NCBI GenBank assembly: GCA_033439295.1
Contig: JAVTLE010000023.1
Coordinates: 2,640,530 to 2,704,529 of the forward strand
DNA: 64,000 nucleotides
Direction: 5' to 3'
Origin: Deuterostichococcus epilithicus
Taxonomy: Eukaryota > Chlorophyta > Trebouxiophyceae > Prasiolales > Stichococcaceae
Part shown: positions 26,001-36,500 of the stretch, piece by piece
How the letters are laid out: every line of letters begins with the position of its first letter
Position numbering within the stretch: position 1 is the stretch's first letter
The notes under the pieces: generated by a model
Database searches by the model: none
What the model saw: the letters and a program-made list of their open reading frames with translations, nothing else
Told to the model about the DNA's origin: nothing
Made by a program: the position numbers and the translations under genes

Positions 26001-26538
26001 TGCCACGGGCGTGTTTGCCACAGCGCCGCCGTCGCCAGCAATGCAGGGTGCAGCGCTGCCGGCGCATCCGGCTCAGCGGCATGCAATGATGCTGGGCGCA
26101 GCTGCAGCAGGCCAGCCCAGCTCATCGTGGCCGCATCCCATACAGCAGCAGCGTGCAGCACAGCAGCGCCGCCCGGCGCACGACCCACGGCAGCAGGCCA
26201 TGACTCAGCTGCACCCTGGTGCCGCACAGCAGCCGCCCGGCGGTGCCCGCGGCAATGATGACGGCGCTGCCGCGTCAGCGCACCTGCCGGGGCGGACCGC
26301 GCTGGCAGCTGCCAGCGGTAATTTACTGGCCGCGGCGGCGCCGGTGGTGGTCCAACGGCCGTGCCCGGTGTGCAAGGCGCCTGCTATGCTGGCGCCCTGG
26401 ATTGCGCCCTGCCAGCACGTCGCGTGTGGCACGTGCTGGATCAAGGCCGTCGCCACGGCAATGCAGTGTCCGATCTGCAGCGCGCGCACGCACAAGCGCA
26501 ATTTGACGCGGGTGCTGACGGCAGCCGCGCTGCCGTGA
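17046..26538 (+). CDS. RTEL1: RTEL1-type XPD-family DNA helicase with harmonin-N-like and RING domains
   Basis: This is an iron-sulfur 5'-3' helicase that dismantles D-loops, T-loops and G-quadruplexes. It starts [20 protein letters not shown]. Walker A is [15 protein letters not shown] (17442-17462). The four Fe-S cysteines are in [21 protein letters not shown] and PCPYFLSRE. The DEAH box is [11 protein letters not shown] (19058-19069). Motif IV-VI regions include [50 protein letters not shown] and [20 protein letters not shown] (about 22850). A long Ala/Gln/Pro-rich linker follows. The exon ending near 25147 joins in phase (AA|G) to one starting near 25340, making a harmonin-N-like module: [20 protein letters not shown], then [20 protein letters not shown]. 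The C-terminus is a C3HC4 RING (26362-26478: [18 protein letters not shown]). The TGA at 25148-25150 is intronic. Confidence 0.92.
25815..26170 (+). repeat. tandem peptide repeat in the RTEL1 linker
   Basis: The exon before the RING encodes two related units of about 55 residues. The first contains [17 protein letters not shown], then RPAQRQA and LPHPAQQRQ. The second contains [18 protein letters not shown], then HPAQRHA and WPHPIQQQR. They look like an old in-frame duplication in a disordered segment. Confidence 0.7.
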
Positions 26539-27143
26539 CTGGCCAGTGAAGCTCCCAAGGGCAGATATGCGATGAGTGCGAGATTCTCTGGCTCACATCC
26601 TCCTGTCTGGTTGGGCCTTTGAGAGAGCTTGAGAGAGCTGAATCTTCGGGCTTAGAAAACCTGGGACATGCCAGTCCTGCGCATCTCTATCGGCATTTCG
26701 CATCGACACCAACCAGGTCCACCAAGCGCCCGGCGCCAGGCGGGCGCCCAGAGTCTCGATGCCGAACACTGCTGGAAGTACCTGTGCGTAATGATAGAAA
26801 CTGATCTGCATCGTCGAAAGGAAGTAAATATCGCAGAGTGAGAGTGCCTTGACGGAGCCGGCAGGCGCTCGAGCCTCAACGGGGCCCCGAGCTGCCACCG
26901 GTTTGAAAATTGAACAGGAGGGGAGGACAAAATGTCTCCAGGGCGGGCACCTTCCGCAAAGCTGGCAGCCCGCGAGCGCCGTTGCCATCGCGCAGATTGA
27001 GACCTTGATGGCTTAGTGACTCACTTTCACCCTCCAGAGCACGTCGGGTAGGGGAGCAGTGGCCTGTGCTGTTGACGGTCGGGTCGACCTAGGGTCCACA
27101 GTTAGTTGCTGAGTGTTATCACGGGTGCCATACACGTAAAGCG
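26539..27143. promoter_or_regulatory. intergenic, RTEL1 3' flank and NAGK upstream region
   Basis: No exon is visible. There is a short imperfect tandem repeat (GAGAGCTTGAGAGAGCTGA near 26623). The NAGK promoter must lie here; I see no clear TATA box. Confidence 0.45.
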
Positions 27144-29933
27144 ATGGCAAACACATCTGGCACGGCAACGCGTCAGTGCCGTCTCCTGGCGAAGCCACCC
27201 GCATGTCTCAGATCGATCAGCAGGCAACGTGCAACTCAGCAGATCCCCCAGTTGCGCCCTGCGCTGCAGCGATGTGCGAGGAGAGCGCAGCGGATATCAG
27301 CAGCTCTAGACGTGGATGTCCCAGAGGAGTGCGTCCCGCTGGTAAGAAAGTGGCACCAGCGCAGACGCCCTGCGGTGCACGCTCCATGCCGCGCCGTGAT
27401 GTTATTGGCCAGGTTGCCATCGTGCACCTCTGGACCTGGAAGTGTTGATCTGTGCTCGAAACACACTGCGGATCAGGCGTCGGGACGTCGGGTCAAACCT
27501 CCTCATGCCGGACGGGCGCACCAGCCGCTGTGCGTGACTCCTGCCGTGAACCCTGCAGCTGGACAAGTTCTCCGCCTTCGAGCGGGTGAAGATCCTGTCG
27601 GAGGCGCTGCCGTACCTGCAGAAGTTTCAGGGCAAGACCATCGTCATCAAGTACGGCGGCGCAGCCATGAAGGACCCCACCCTCAAGGCAAGCCGGCTTG
27701 ACCACCACACTTCAACAATACGATCGCTGTGTCGGACGAACACCATTCGGGAGCATTGAGTCCACAAAAGGATCTCTGGCATGGCAGCATGCAAAGGGGA
27801 GTGCGTCGAGATTCGACAGTCGAAGCAGTTGGACACGACAGGCATGCCCTGGATACCAACGGCGCCATGCCAAACCAACCTGTCGGCCCCACCGCAGGAG
27901 GGCGTGATCAAGGACCTGGTGCTGCTGGCGTGCGTGGGCATCCGGCCGGTGCTGGTGCACGGCGGCGGCCCAGAGATCAACTCCTGGCTCGGCAAGGTCG
28001 GCATCGAGGCCCAGTTTAAGAACGGGCTGCGCGTCACCGACGGTGAGGGTACCATTTTCAGGCGACCTCAGGACACTGTCGACAGCACCACAGGCCGCGG
28101 ATCCGTTGCTGCTCTACTCGCACAATTCGCCGTCAGCAGCCAGGGTGCATGACGCTCACGACTCTGCGTTGAGTCTCATCTGCCCAGCGGCTCCATCCAA
28201 AACACTTCCTGGTCCACCGTGATTGCAGCGGCAACGATGGAGGTGGTGGAGATGGTGCTGACGGGGCGCGTCAACAAGAGCCTGGTGACGCTCATACAGC
28301 AGGCGGGCGGCCGCGCCGTGGGCCTGTGCGGCAAGGACTCAAACATCCTGCAGGCGCGCCAGATGGTGGAGAAGGACATCGGCTTCGTGGGCGAGGTCAC
28401 CAAGGTAGGCTTCCCTTGAATGACCCCGAGAGATAGCAGCACTGATGCGCTGTGAACGACGATCCGTGCCTGTGTCCGCAGCATGGGCGCTCGAGGCGGG
28501 CGCGGACCGAGTCAGGGCTGTCGCTGAGTAGCACCCGCACACGGAAGCCGATTGCCCCTCGGCCACCAGCTCGATAGATTCGTTCCCGGGGAGCCTGCCT
28601 GGCGAAAGGATATCGTGTTGCCGAATGCCATCCTGATGCGTTGCGATGCGACGCTTGGGCATCAGTCAATGCTGCGGTGTGCGCGCAGAGGAAGGACATT
28701 TCATCACCCCTTTAACGCCTTTCAAAGCAGCACCTCCTGGTCCGACAGGTGGACGCCAGCATCATTGAGACGTTGGTGAGGGACGGTTACATCCCAGTGC
28801 TCGCCACTGTGGCCTCCAGCCCCACCGGCGAGTCGCTCAACGTCAACGCCGATATCGCCGCCGGCGAGGTGGGTTGCGCTGGCGCCTGTCCAGGACCTCG
28901 CTCGCCGGCCGTCGCGAAGGACTGCAGTGCCGCTTTGCCCGCCTTGCTCCGCCCACAACGAACTGCTTGCAGCGCACGAGTCGCAGCTGAAGTCAGAGCC
29001 CCCGATTCCCCTCTCCCTCGCCCACGCAAGCTCGAACGGTTGCCCTCCGCAGCTGGCTGCGGCGCTGCGGGCGGAGAAGCTGATCCTGATGACGGACGTG
29101 CCGGGCGTGATGCGCGATAAGGACGATATATCCACCAAATTCACAGAGCTGGACATCCGCGACACCCGCCAGGTGCTGTTTCCATGCTTTCGTTGTTTCG
29201 CTGCTTGTTGTTGGTGTCAATGGCCTTTGCCCTCGCTCGGTAAATGCTGTTGTAGGCCATGGTGGATGGCCTGAAGGAGGGCATGCTGTCGGGCAGTCGA
29301 GTGCACTTGCACTGGAAACGCCAGAGGAGGCGCGGACGTCAATGCTGTCTGTGCAGGCCCTTGGGGCTTTGAATGGAGGAGCTCAAAGACAGCTGTGCAG
29401 CAAGCACGGCGCCTGAGCCCAACACATGTACTGCACCTCCTGACGTCCATTGACCTCCGCTGACGGTGCAGCTGGTGGAAGAGGGCGTCATCGCGGGCGG
29501 CATGATTCCGAAGGTGGAGTGCTGCGTGCGGTGCTTGGCACAAGGCGTCGGTGCGACCCACATCATCGATGGCCGCCAGGTGTGTGCCATTGGCCGCCGC
29601 ATGTGCTCCGATGCAATGCACTTGCAGCCCCACGGCCGACAGACAACGAAGCTCTGCATCTGGCACCCGACACCTGCAGTACAGTGGAGATTGCCCTCGA
29701 CATTATGAGACATTTGCTGGTTTGCTCACAGAGGCCCCATTCTGTGGTGACATGATCCGACGCCTGACGACGGCCCATTTGAGGACTTGCTGTTGCTGCG
29801 GCCGCAGAACCACTCGTTGCTGATGGAGCTGCTGACGGACGAGGGCGTTGGCACCATGCTGGTTGGCAGCAGCCGGGGACGGGCCAGCCTCCTCGAGGTC
29901 GAGGCCGCGGTGGCGGAGGCCATCGCCGTCTGA
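27144..29933 (+). CDS. NAGK: acetylglutamate kinase, plastid
   Basis: The enzyme phosphorylates N-acetyl-L-glutamate with ATP, the second step of arginine synthesis; in plants and algae it is the target of the PII signal protein. Exon 1 (27144-27341) encodes an Arg/Ser/Gln-rich plastid targeting peptide from [19 protein letters not shown] to EECVPL. It joins to [20 protein letters not shown] and the Lys/Gly nucleotide motif [13 protein letters not shown]. Next exons give [117 protein letters not shown] and [10 protein letters not shown], then [20 protein letters not shown]. The stop is at 29931-29933. All core motifs of the amino-acid kinase fold are intact. Confidence 0.95.
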
Positions 29934-30593
29934 GCGGCGCCGCGGCCCCTGGAGATCCCTGTGCCTGCTGCCCACGGCGCGGCTGCGGTGTGCGCGCCCG
30001 GGCGGGGGCCCAAGGCGCAGCAGCGGCTGGCAGCAGCTCGCGGCGAGACACGCCCAGCAGCCGGAGTCGACAGCTGAGTTCGAGGTGGCACGGTGGCGAC
30101 CAGCAGGGCCAGTGTGGTGATGTGCACTTACCACTCGCAAAGGATTGAACAGTCTCGCCCGTCAGTCCTGCTCCTCAGGCACTGGAGTCGGTTCCTAGTC
30201 CTGCGCCATCCAGTCTGCACTTGACATTCCAAAGACCTCCCGATTTGCGCGCAAAGCTTGTACACTGGCGAGATTGCTGTCATCAGCCTTGGGCATTGGG
30301 TGAGACCGTTTTCATCTGGTGGATGAGAGAGCGTTTGCCAACTTCATGCAGACCCCGTGCTGCTGCCGCATCAGAAATCAATGGGGCCGCTGCTACATGC
30401 ATGTCAGACCCATGTGACATGCCTTCCGTCGTTGATCTTGACACCGCCAATGACAATGCGTGCTACATTGAGAAGCCCCAAAATGAAAAATGCACCTCAC
30501 GTGCGCTCAACAAGCCAGCTTGTTCCTCGCATCCTACAACAGCGTCTTGACAATCGTCCAACTACAATGCCGTAAAGGCCTTCAATTGAGTCA
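29934..30593. other. intergenic, convergent gene ends
   Basis: This lies between the NAGK stop and the stop of the large minus-strand gene. No exon or repeat is seen. GC falls in 30240-30560, which fits 3' flanks. Confidence 0.5.
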
Positions 30594-33500
30594 TCAGGCT
30601 GAGGCAGTCGCCGCCGCACCACAGCCGTTCTCGAGCGTGCACAGCGCCCGGCTTGCAGCCTTGCACATGCGCTTGGGGCTGCCATGCCGGGCGCCACCCT
30701 CCCGTGTCGTTCCTGCACCAACCCCTGCATTATTCTCTGCGTCGTTCCCGACTGCGCCGACCTCCGGCGTCAGCCTGCGCTTCACGCCGCGGCCCGACGG
30801 CGACAGCTCCCTCCGCTTGCCTGGCGATTCTGGGCTCTGCAAGCCGCCGGCCGAGGCGGGAAACGGCACTGGCGGCGGCGTGGCCAGCCGCGCGGGCGTG
30901 CCGGCGGGCGATGCGGCAGCGGCCGGCAGCGGCCGGCGCTTGAGGATGCTGCGGGGCACCGGCGTCCCGGCTGCCGCATCGATGGGGCACCCCTGCATCG
31001 ATCGCAAGTGGCACGTCAGGGCAAAACAGCAAAAACGGCTTTTCGAGACCACCATCAGCAGCAGCACGGCTGGGACAGCGACGCTGCCAGGGTGGCACTG
31101 ACGCAGGGGCTCGGTGAGAATGAGCGGCTCCGTGACGAGCACAGGACGGAAAAGACAGCGGCACGCCTGCTGGCCGGAGAAGCGGCGGCGCAGGGCCTTG
31201 AAGGAGCGCCACTCGGCCTCGACCTGCGCCTGCAGCACCTCCGCCGCCTCCTTGCCCACCGCCGCCACCGTCTTCTTGGCCACCTGCCCCGCAGCGCGAA
31301 CACACGAGCTCGAGCAGGCGGCGCAGCGGAAAGGATTCAAGGGTTTAGCGCGGCCTACGTATCCGGCGCGCAGCAGGCGTCGCTCGTGGCGCGGCATGAG
31401 CAACGCACGGCATGGCAAAACGTGGCTCGGCATGCACGCGGCGCCATCGGAGCAGCCCAGACCCTCGATGGTGCTGAGTGCCCTAAACCCCAAACCCTAA
31501 ACCCTACAACGCTGCAGCGGGTCCACGAAAGTGCGTCAAGACGACAGTCTGCGGGGACCAGCCATCCGCATTAGAGGTCCAGCCTGCGCCACCCACCTGC
31601 TCGTAGGCAGCCTGGTGCGCGGCGCACATCTCGTGCGTGAACGCGACGCCGGCAAAGTCGAGGGCAGCCCAGGGGGCGGCGCCGCCCGCCCACTGCCGCG
31701 CCAGCTTACCGTTGAGGTACGCCTCCCGAAACTCCTGCTCCGCCGCCGCCCTGCTGCTCACCTTCGGCACCGCCGCCTGCACGAAGCACACACGAGGTCG
31801 TCGTTCGAGGTCGTTCATCTGCCTCTGAACTCGCACGCTCATCGTTCTTCACCTGCGCTGACGGCTTGCTTGGCACGCTGGCGATGTGGAAAGCGCGGGA
31901 GGTATCAAAGCGGTGCTGGACAGTAAGGCGCAGCGCACCATGAAGCGGGGTACGCCGACCGACCTCTTGCGCTCGAACTTGAGGCTGCGCGGAATCTCTG
32001 GCACCTGGGTGCAGGCAGGACCCGTATAAGGGCCAGTCCCAATCGCATCATCACGACATCGTCTGACACGGCCCAGATCAACTTCCAATGCAATGGAATG
32101 TGCAACAGGACTGCCGACGACAGTGAGACTCCCAGTACCCTGGCCGGGCATGGTGACAACATAGACTTGGCGACCGCACCCTGTCGACAGGCGACGGCGG
32201 GCTGCCAGCGGGCACCTGCCTGACCGACCAGGCTGCCAGCCCGTTGGGCCTGCACGACCACCCACCCGTCATGAGCCACACATCCAAAGCGACACTGGTT
32301 CACCATAATCGGTGCCAGCAGGCCCGACGCCGCAATCCCTCGGCGGCGCCTTCGCCGCACGAAGTGCCAGTACCTCCATTTGCTGGGGTGGGTTGCAAAG
32401 CACCAGCATGTGCGGTCGCCTTGTCCCCTCACCTCGCACGGCCGGGGAGGTGGCTGCGGACGCCGAGCTTGCGGGGGGAGGTGGGCAGCTTGCGTCATGA
32501 GCCACACATCCANNTNGNNGAGGCGGGCAGCTTGCTGGGCGTGGCCGGGCGGCGGCAGCCGCGGCCGGTGGGGCCCTGGACCAGCGCCTCCCTGAACACC
32601 ACCTGCGCAGCGTGAGGCAGTCCAGATTGAAACGGACCACGACTGGCGGACTGAGCCTCCAGGTCCGGCTGGACCATGATGGAAGGATGGGGTCCCTGCA
32701 CCCGTGGCTCCCTGAACACTGCCTGCAGAAGGAGTGAGGGACCCTTGAGTCAGCTGAGGCGTGATGAGCCAGGATGCTCCAGCTTTAGTTGGACCGCGGA
32801 CGAGGAAGTGGGCCTAGGCAGGATCAATTCGAGTAACCTTTGCGGCGGATGCAGCTGCACGCCAGCTACAGGGGTTCGACCTCCAGAAGCACAGTGAGGG
32901 CCTTCGGTGAGCACACTCCGCATCAGATTTTCACGGCACGCACACGGCGCGGACGCTTCGAAAGGGTGGCAGGTCCTGAGATGCTGACAGATGCGACTCA
33001 CCCGCTTTGACGACCCCCCGGCCGTGCTGGGCGGCGTGGCAGCCAAGCCGCCTGCCGGCGCCGCTGCCGCGGGCGGCGTGCAGTCCTGCAGCTGCGTGGC
33101 GGCACCCGTCACAGCGGCCACGGTTGCGGGCGGGCTGCTGACACCCGCTGCAACGGCGCAGCCCGGCGGGCTGCTGGCCGGCAGAAGGTCCGTCACGCCG
33201 ATGGCGGCTGCCTCTGGGTCTGCCTCCGCTGTCGCCGCCTCCTGTGCCGTCGCCGCCCGTGCACCCTGCAGGGCATCAACACTTCAGGTTTCAGCCTGCT
33301 CGTTTGGCTGCTCAACCTATCGGTAAACGTGTCCTGAGCTTGGTAAAGTGCACGTGTGACTCAGCGCGCTCGCCATCTGGCCCTCCTGGAGATCCAGCGG
33401 TGCTCATACAGGAGGCATAAAGCCGCCAGCCCACACCCACCCAGACAGGACAGTCAGACTCATGTCCGATCGGGCACCTGCTGTGGTGGAGACCGGCAAG

Positions 33501-36500
33501 GGGCGGCTGCGCATGCGCCGGTGCCGCCGGCCCTGCCGCCCGGCGGCGTGGTCTGCGAGAACGCCAGCGCCCGCGCCGCGCGCCCCAGGCATCGCCGTGG
33601 CGGGTGCCGCGCCAACGGCATCCTCTTAAACCTGCGCCGGCGGCAGCGTGCAGTTGGGTTCTGCAGGTGGGGCTCTCACGACTGAGGTGGCCCTGTTCCC
33701 AACTGCCGGCACACAGACCAGCAGCCCGCCAAAATGTGTCCAGTGCCTCCAGCGCTGCTGCACACGGAGCTGACGGCCGGGGCAGGGGTGCGCACCTGAT
33801 CTTCGGGTTGGGGCACGACTGCGCCGGCCGCCGGGCGGGCTCACGGCGCGGCGCCCGGGGCGGCCCGCATCGCTGGTGACCTCGGGCGCCAAATCGGCGT
33901 CCGCGGCGGCGGCCGCCGCGGGCGGCGCGGCGGCGTCGCCGTGAGAGTCTCCTCAGACGCCGCGCCCCCCGCGGGGCTGGCGAGGGCCACCGCTGCCTGC
34001 GGCTGCTGCTGCCGCGCCGGCGGCGCAGACGGCCGCGGCCGCGGCTGCGGCGTCAGTGCCACCGGCGGCACCGGAAGCAGCTCGAGCGTGCCGTAACGAG
34101 CGGCCGGCGATGGTGGAGCGGGGCTGCGCAGAGCCGCTGCGGCCCTCGCTGCCGACGACAGCAGCCCCGTCGTCACCTGCGGGCTGTCAGGCGATGCGCT
34201 GCCATCGCTCTTGCCGTCGCCGTGGGGGCTGCCGCCGCTGCCAAACAGCTCCCGCCGCGGCGGGGGCCTCGGCGGTGAGGCGACCCCGGCCGCTGCCGCT
34301 GCACCCGCCCCGCTGCAGGCGGCCTGCTCCTCGAACTGCGCGCTCAGGTTGGTTGCCAGCGACGGCCCAAGATCACCAGCGAATGGAGACGCCTCCGTCG
34401 GCGCAAAGTGGTCGGCAGCCGCCTCGCTGGGCGACCAGAACACGTCTACCGCCGCGGTGGATGACCCTGTCCAGGTGTCGCCGCAGCCGGCCGGGATCTG
34501 CGAGCCCAGTGCGGCGGGAGGCAGCTCCGCCAAGGGGCTGCTCAAGAGCATCGGCGACTCCAAGGCGTCCATGATTGGGCTGCGGTTAAACGAACAGGTC
34601 CATCATTTGAGCGAGAGAGCTGAGGGAGGCGGACAAGTGCGGCAAAGCATGCTGCACAGTTCTGGTCTCCGAGGACGGTTGCAGCAGGAGCGGTGCCAGG
34701 GCACCAACGGCAAGGCTGCAGGCACAGGAGGCCGCGGTGCAAGCAACAGCAGAGCCAGCGGCAACGTGCAACACCTGTCTGCATCGTCGGCTGCTGCTGG
34801 CGGGCTGGCAAAGCAGCTGGGCGAGACTGGCTCTGCAGATGGCGGCGCAGCGCAGGGCAGCGCCTGAGCGGTCGGCGAGGCGCCACGCCGGGTTTGCACC
34901 GAATCCAGCGAGCTGCCCGCCGCTGGGGAGTTTGAACCGCCTGCAGCAGCTGAGGCAGGACCCTGCGCGGGAGTCGCGCCTGGCGCAGGGGCCATCCCCT
35001 CTGCCGAAGGCACAGCAGAGGCGTGCTGCCCGCCGGCGGCGGCGCTGTCTGACTTGCGGCAGCCGGAGCCGGCTGCTGGGGCAGGCTGCGGAGACGGCTG
35101 CGACCTCACTGCGCGGCTGACGCTGCTGGGCTGGCNNCTGCCGCCGCCACTGCAGCCGCCGCTGCCGCCCGGCGGCGGGCTGCGGCCATCAGACGGCGGC
35201 GGGCTGCAGGCGCCGCCCGCAGTGCTGCGCCTAGGCACTGCAACTGCTTCCTGGACAGTGGCAGCTGCCGCCGCCTCTGCCTGGCCCGGCCCGCCAGGAG
35301 CCTGGAACCTCGTGCCGCCGCTGCTGGCAGCCGCCACCTCGGCGCCCGGCTGAGCTTCCACGGAGCCCATCGAGAGTGACGGCGTGGGGATGTCGGACAG
35401 CGTGTCCGCAGTGTGCAGCACCGGCACGATGCCAGCCTGCAGGGCCGCGCACAGCGTGCCAATGCTGCTGACATAGGCAGTGCGCCCAGCGGCGTCAGAG
35501 GCGGCGCCGCTGGGTGGCGGCCGCAGCCGCTGCGGTCTGGATGGTTTCGGCTGGCCTGTCGCCCGCTGCCTGTCCAGGCTGCACAGCAGCATACTGTGCA
35601 TTACTGTGCACTGCCAGAGAGAGCAGCATACTGTGCATACTGTGCACTGCCAGACGGGGAAGCATGCAGTCAAGTCGGCACTGCTGCAGGGACTGGGACT
35701 GCATTCGCCGATTAAGCAAGGGCAGATGCGCAAGTAGATATCACAAACTTCGTGTTCGCACTTCCACGCAATGCCTGGAAGGCTTCTGACATCGGTAGCA
35801 GGCTGCAGAGTGGTTCTAAGGCTGATGCGCAGGCACGTGCAGCATTGCAAAGCTGAGAGACTCACGGCGATGGCGACCGCAGGTTGTGGCGCCTTGCTGG
35901 CAACCGACCGCCGATGCTGGCGCCCCTTGATGCGGCAGCGTCTGAGGTGCTGCCATCTGAGCCCGACTTTGCCGCCATGAGCTTTGACAGCCTGATAGCC
36001 GCCGCTGGTGACGCCTCTGAAACCTCGAGCTCTGCCGCACGTGCGTGTGCCGCTGCCGCCTCTGTTGCTGCAGCCGCTGGCACGGTAGCTGCCGGCGCGG
36101 TAGCCGGCCACATCTGCGCAAGGCTGCGCCAGCGCTGCGGCGCAGGTCTGCGAGCGACCCTCCGAGCCGTGCCAGTCTCGCTGCTGCAGTCAAGCAGGCA
36201 GGACGTGAGGACGTTCGAAGCACACAGCTGTGTGAGATGGCGCCTGTTGTCTTCCGCAGCCGTCAAGTGCCAGCCTGGTGCCTGCTGCTTGCTGCTTGCT
36301 GCTTGCTGCTTTCAGCGCATACCGCTTCGGAAAGTTCTCAATGCAGCCCTGATACAGTCACACAGGCGATCCCGAATCGCAGAGCAGCGCGCTGCAGGAT
36401 GCGCACCTAGTGCCGAACAGGCAGCTAGCGGGAGCCTCGAGGCTGTGCGAATTGACAAGCGCGATGGCCTCGAGGTACGTCACCGGCCCGCCGACGTTGC

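Noticed and set aside
34603-36111. single 502-codon exon
   Set aside because: Only parts look coding; it spans probable splice sites, a tandem repeat and undetermined bases, so I folded it into the uncertain minus-strand gene.
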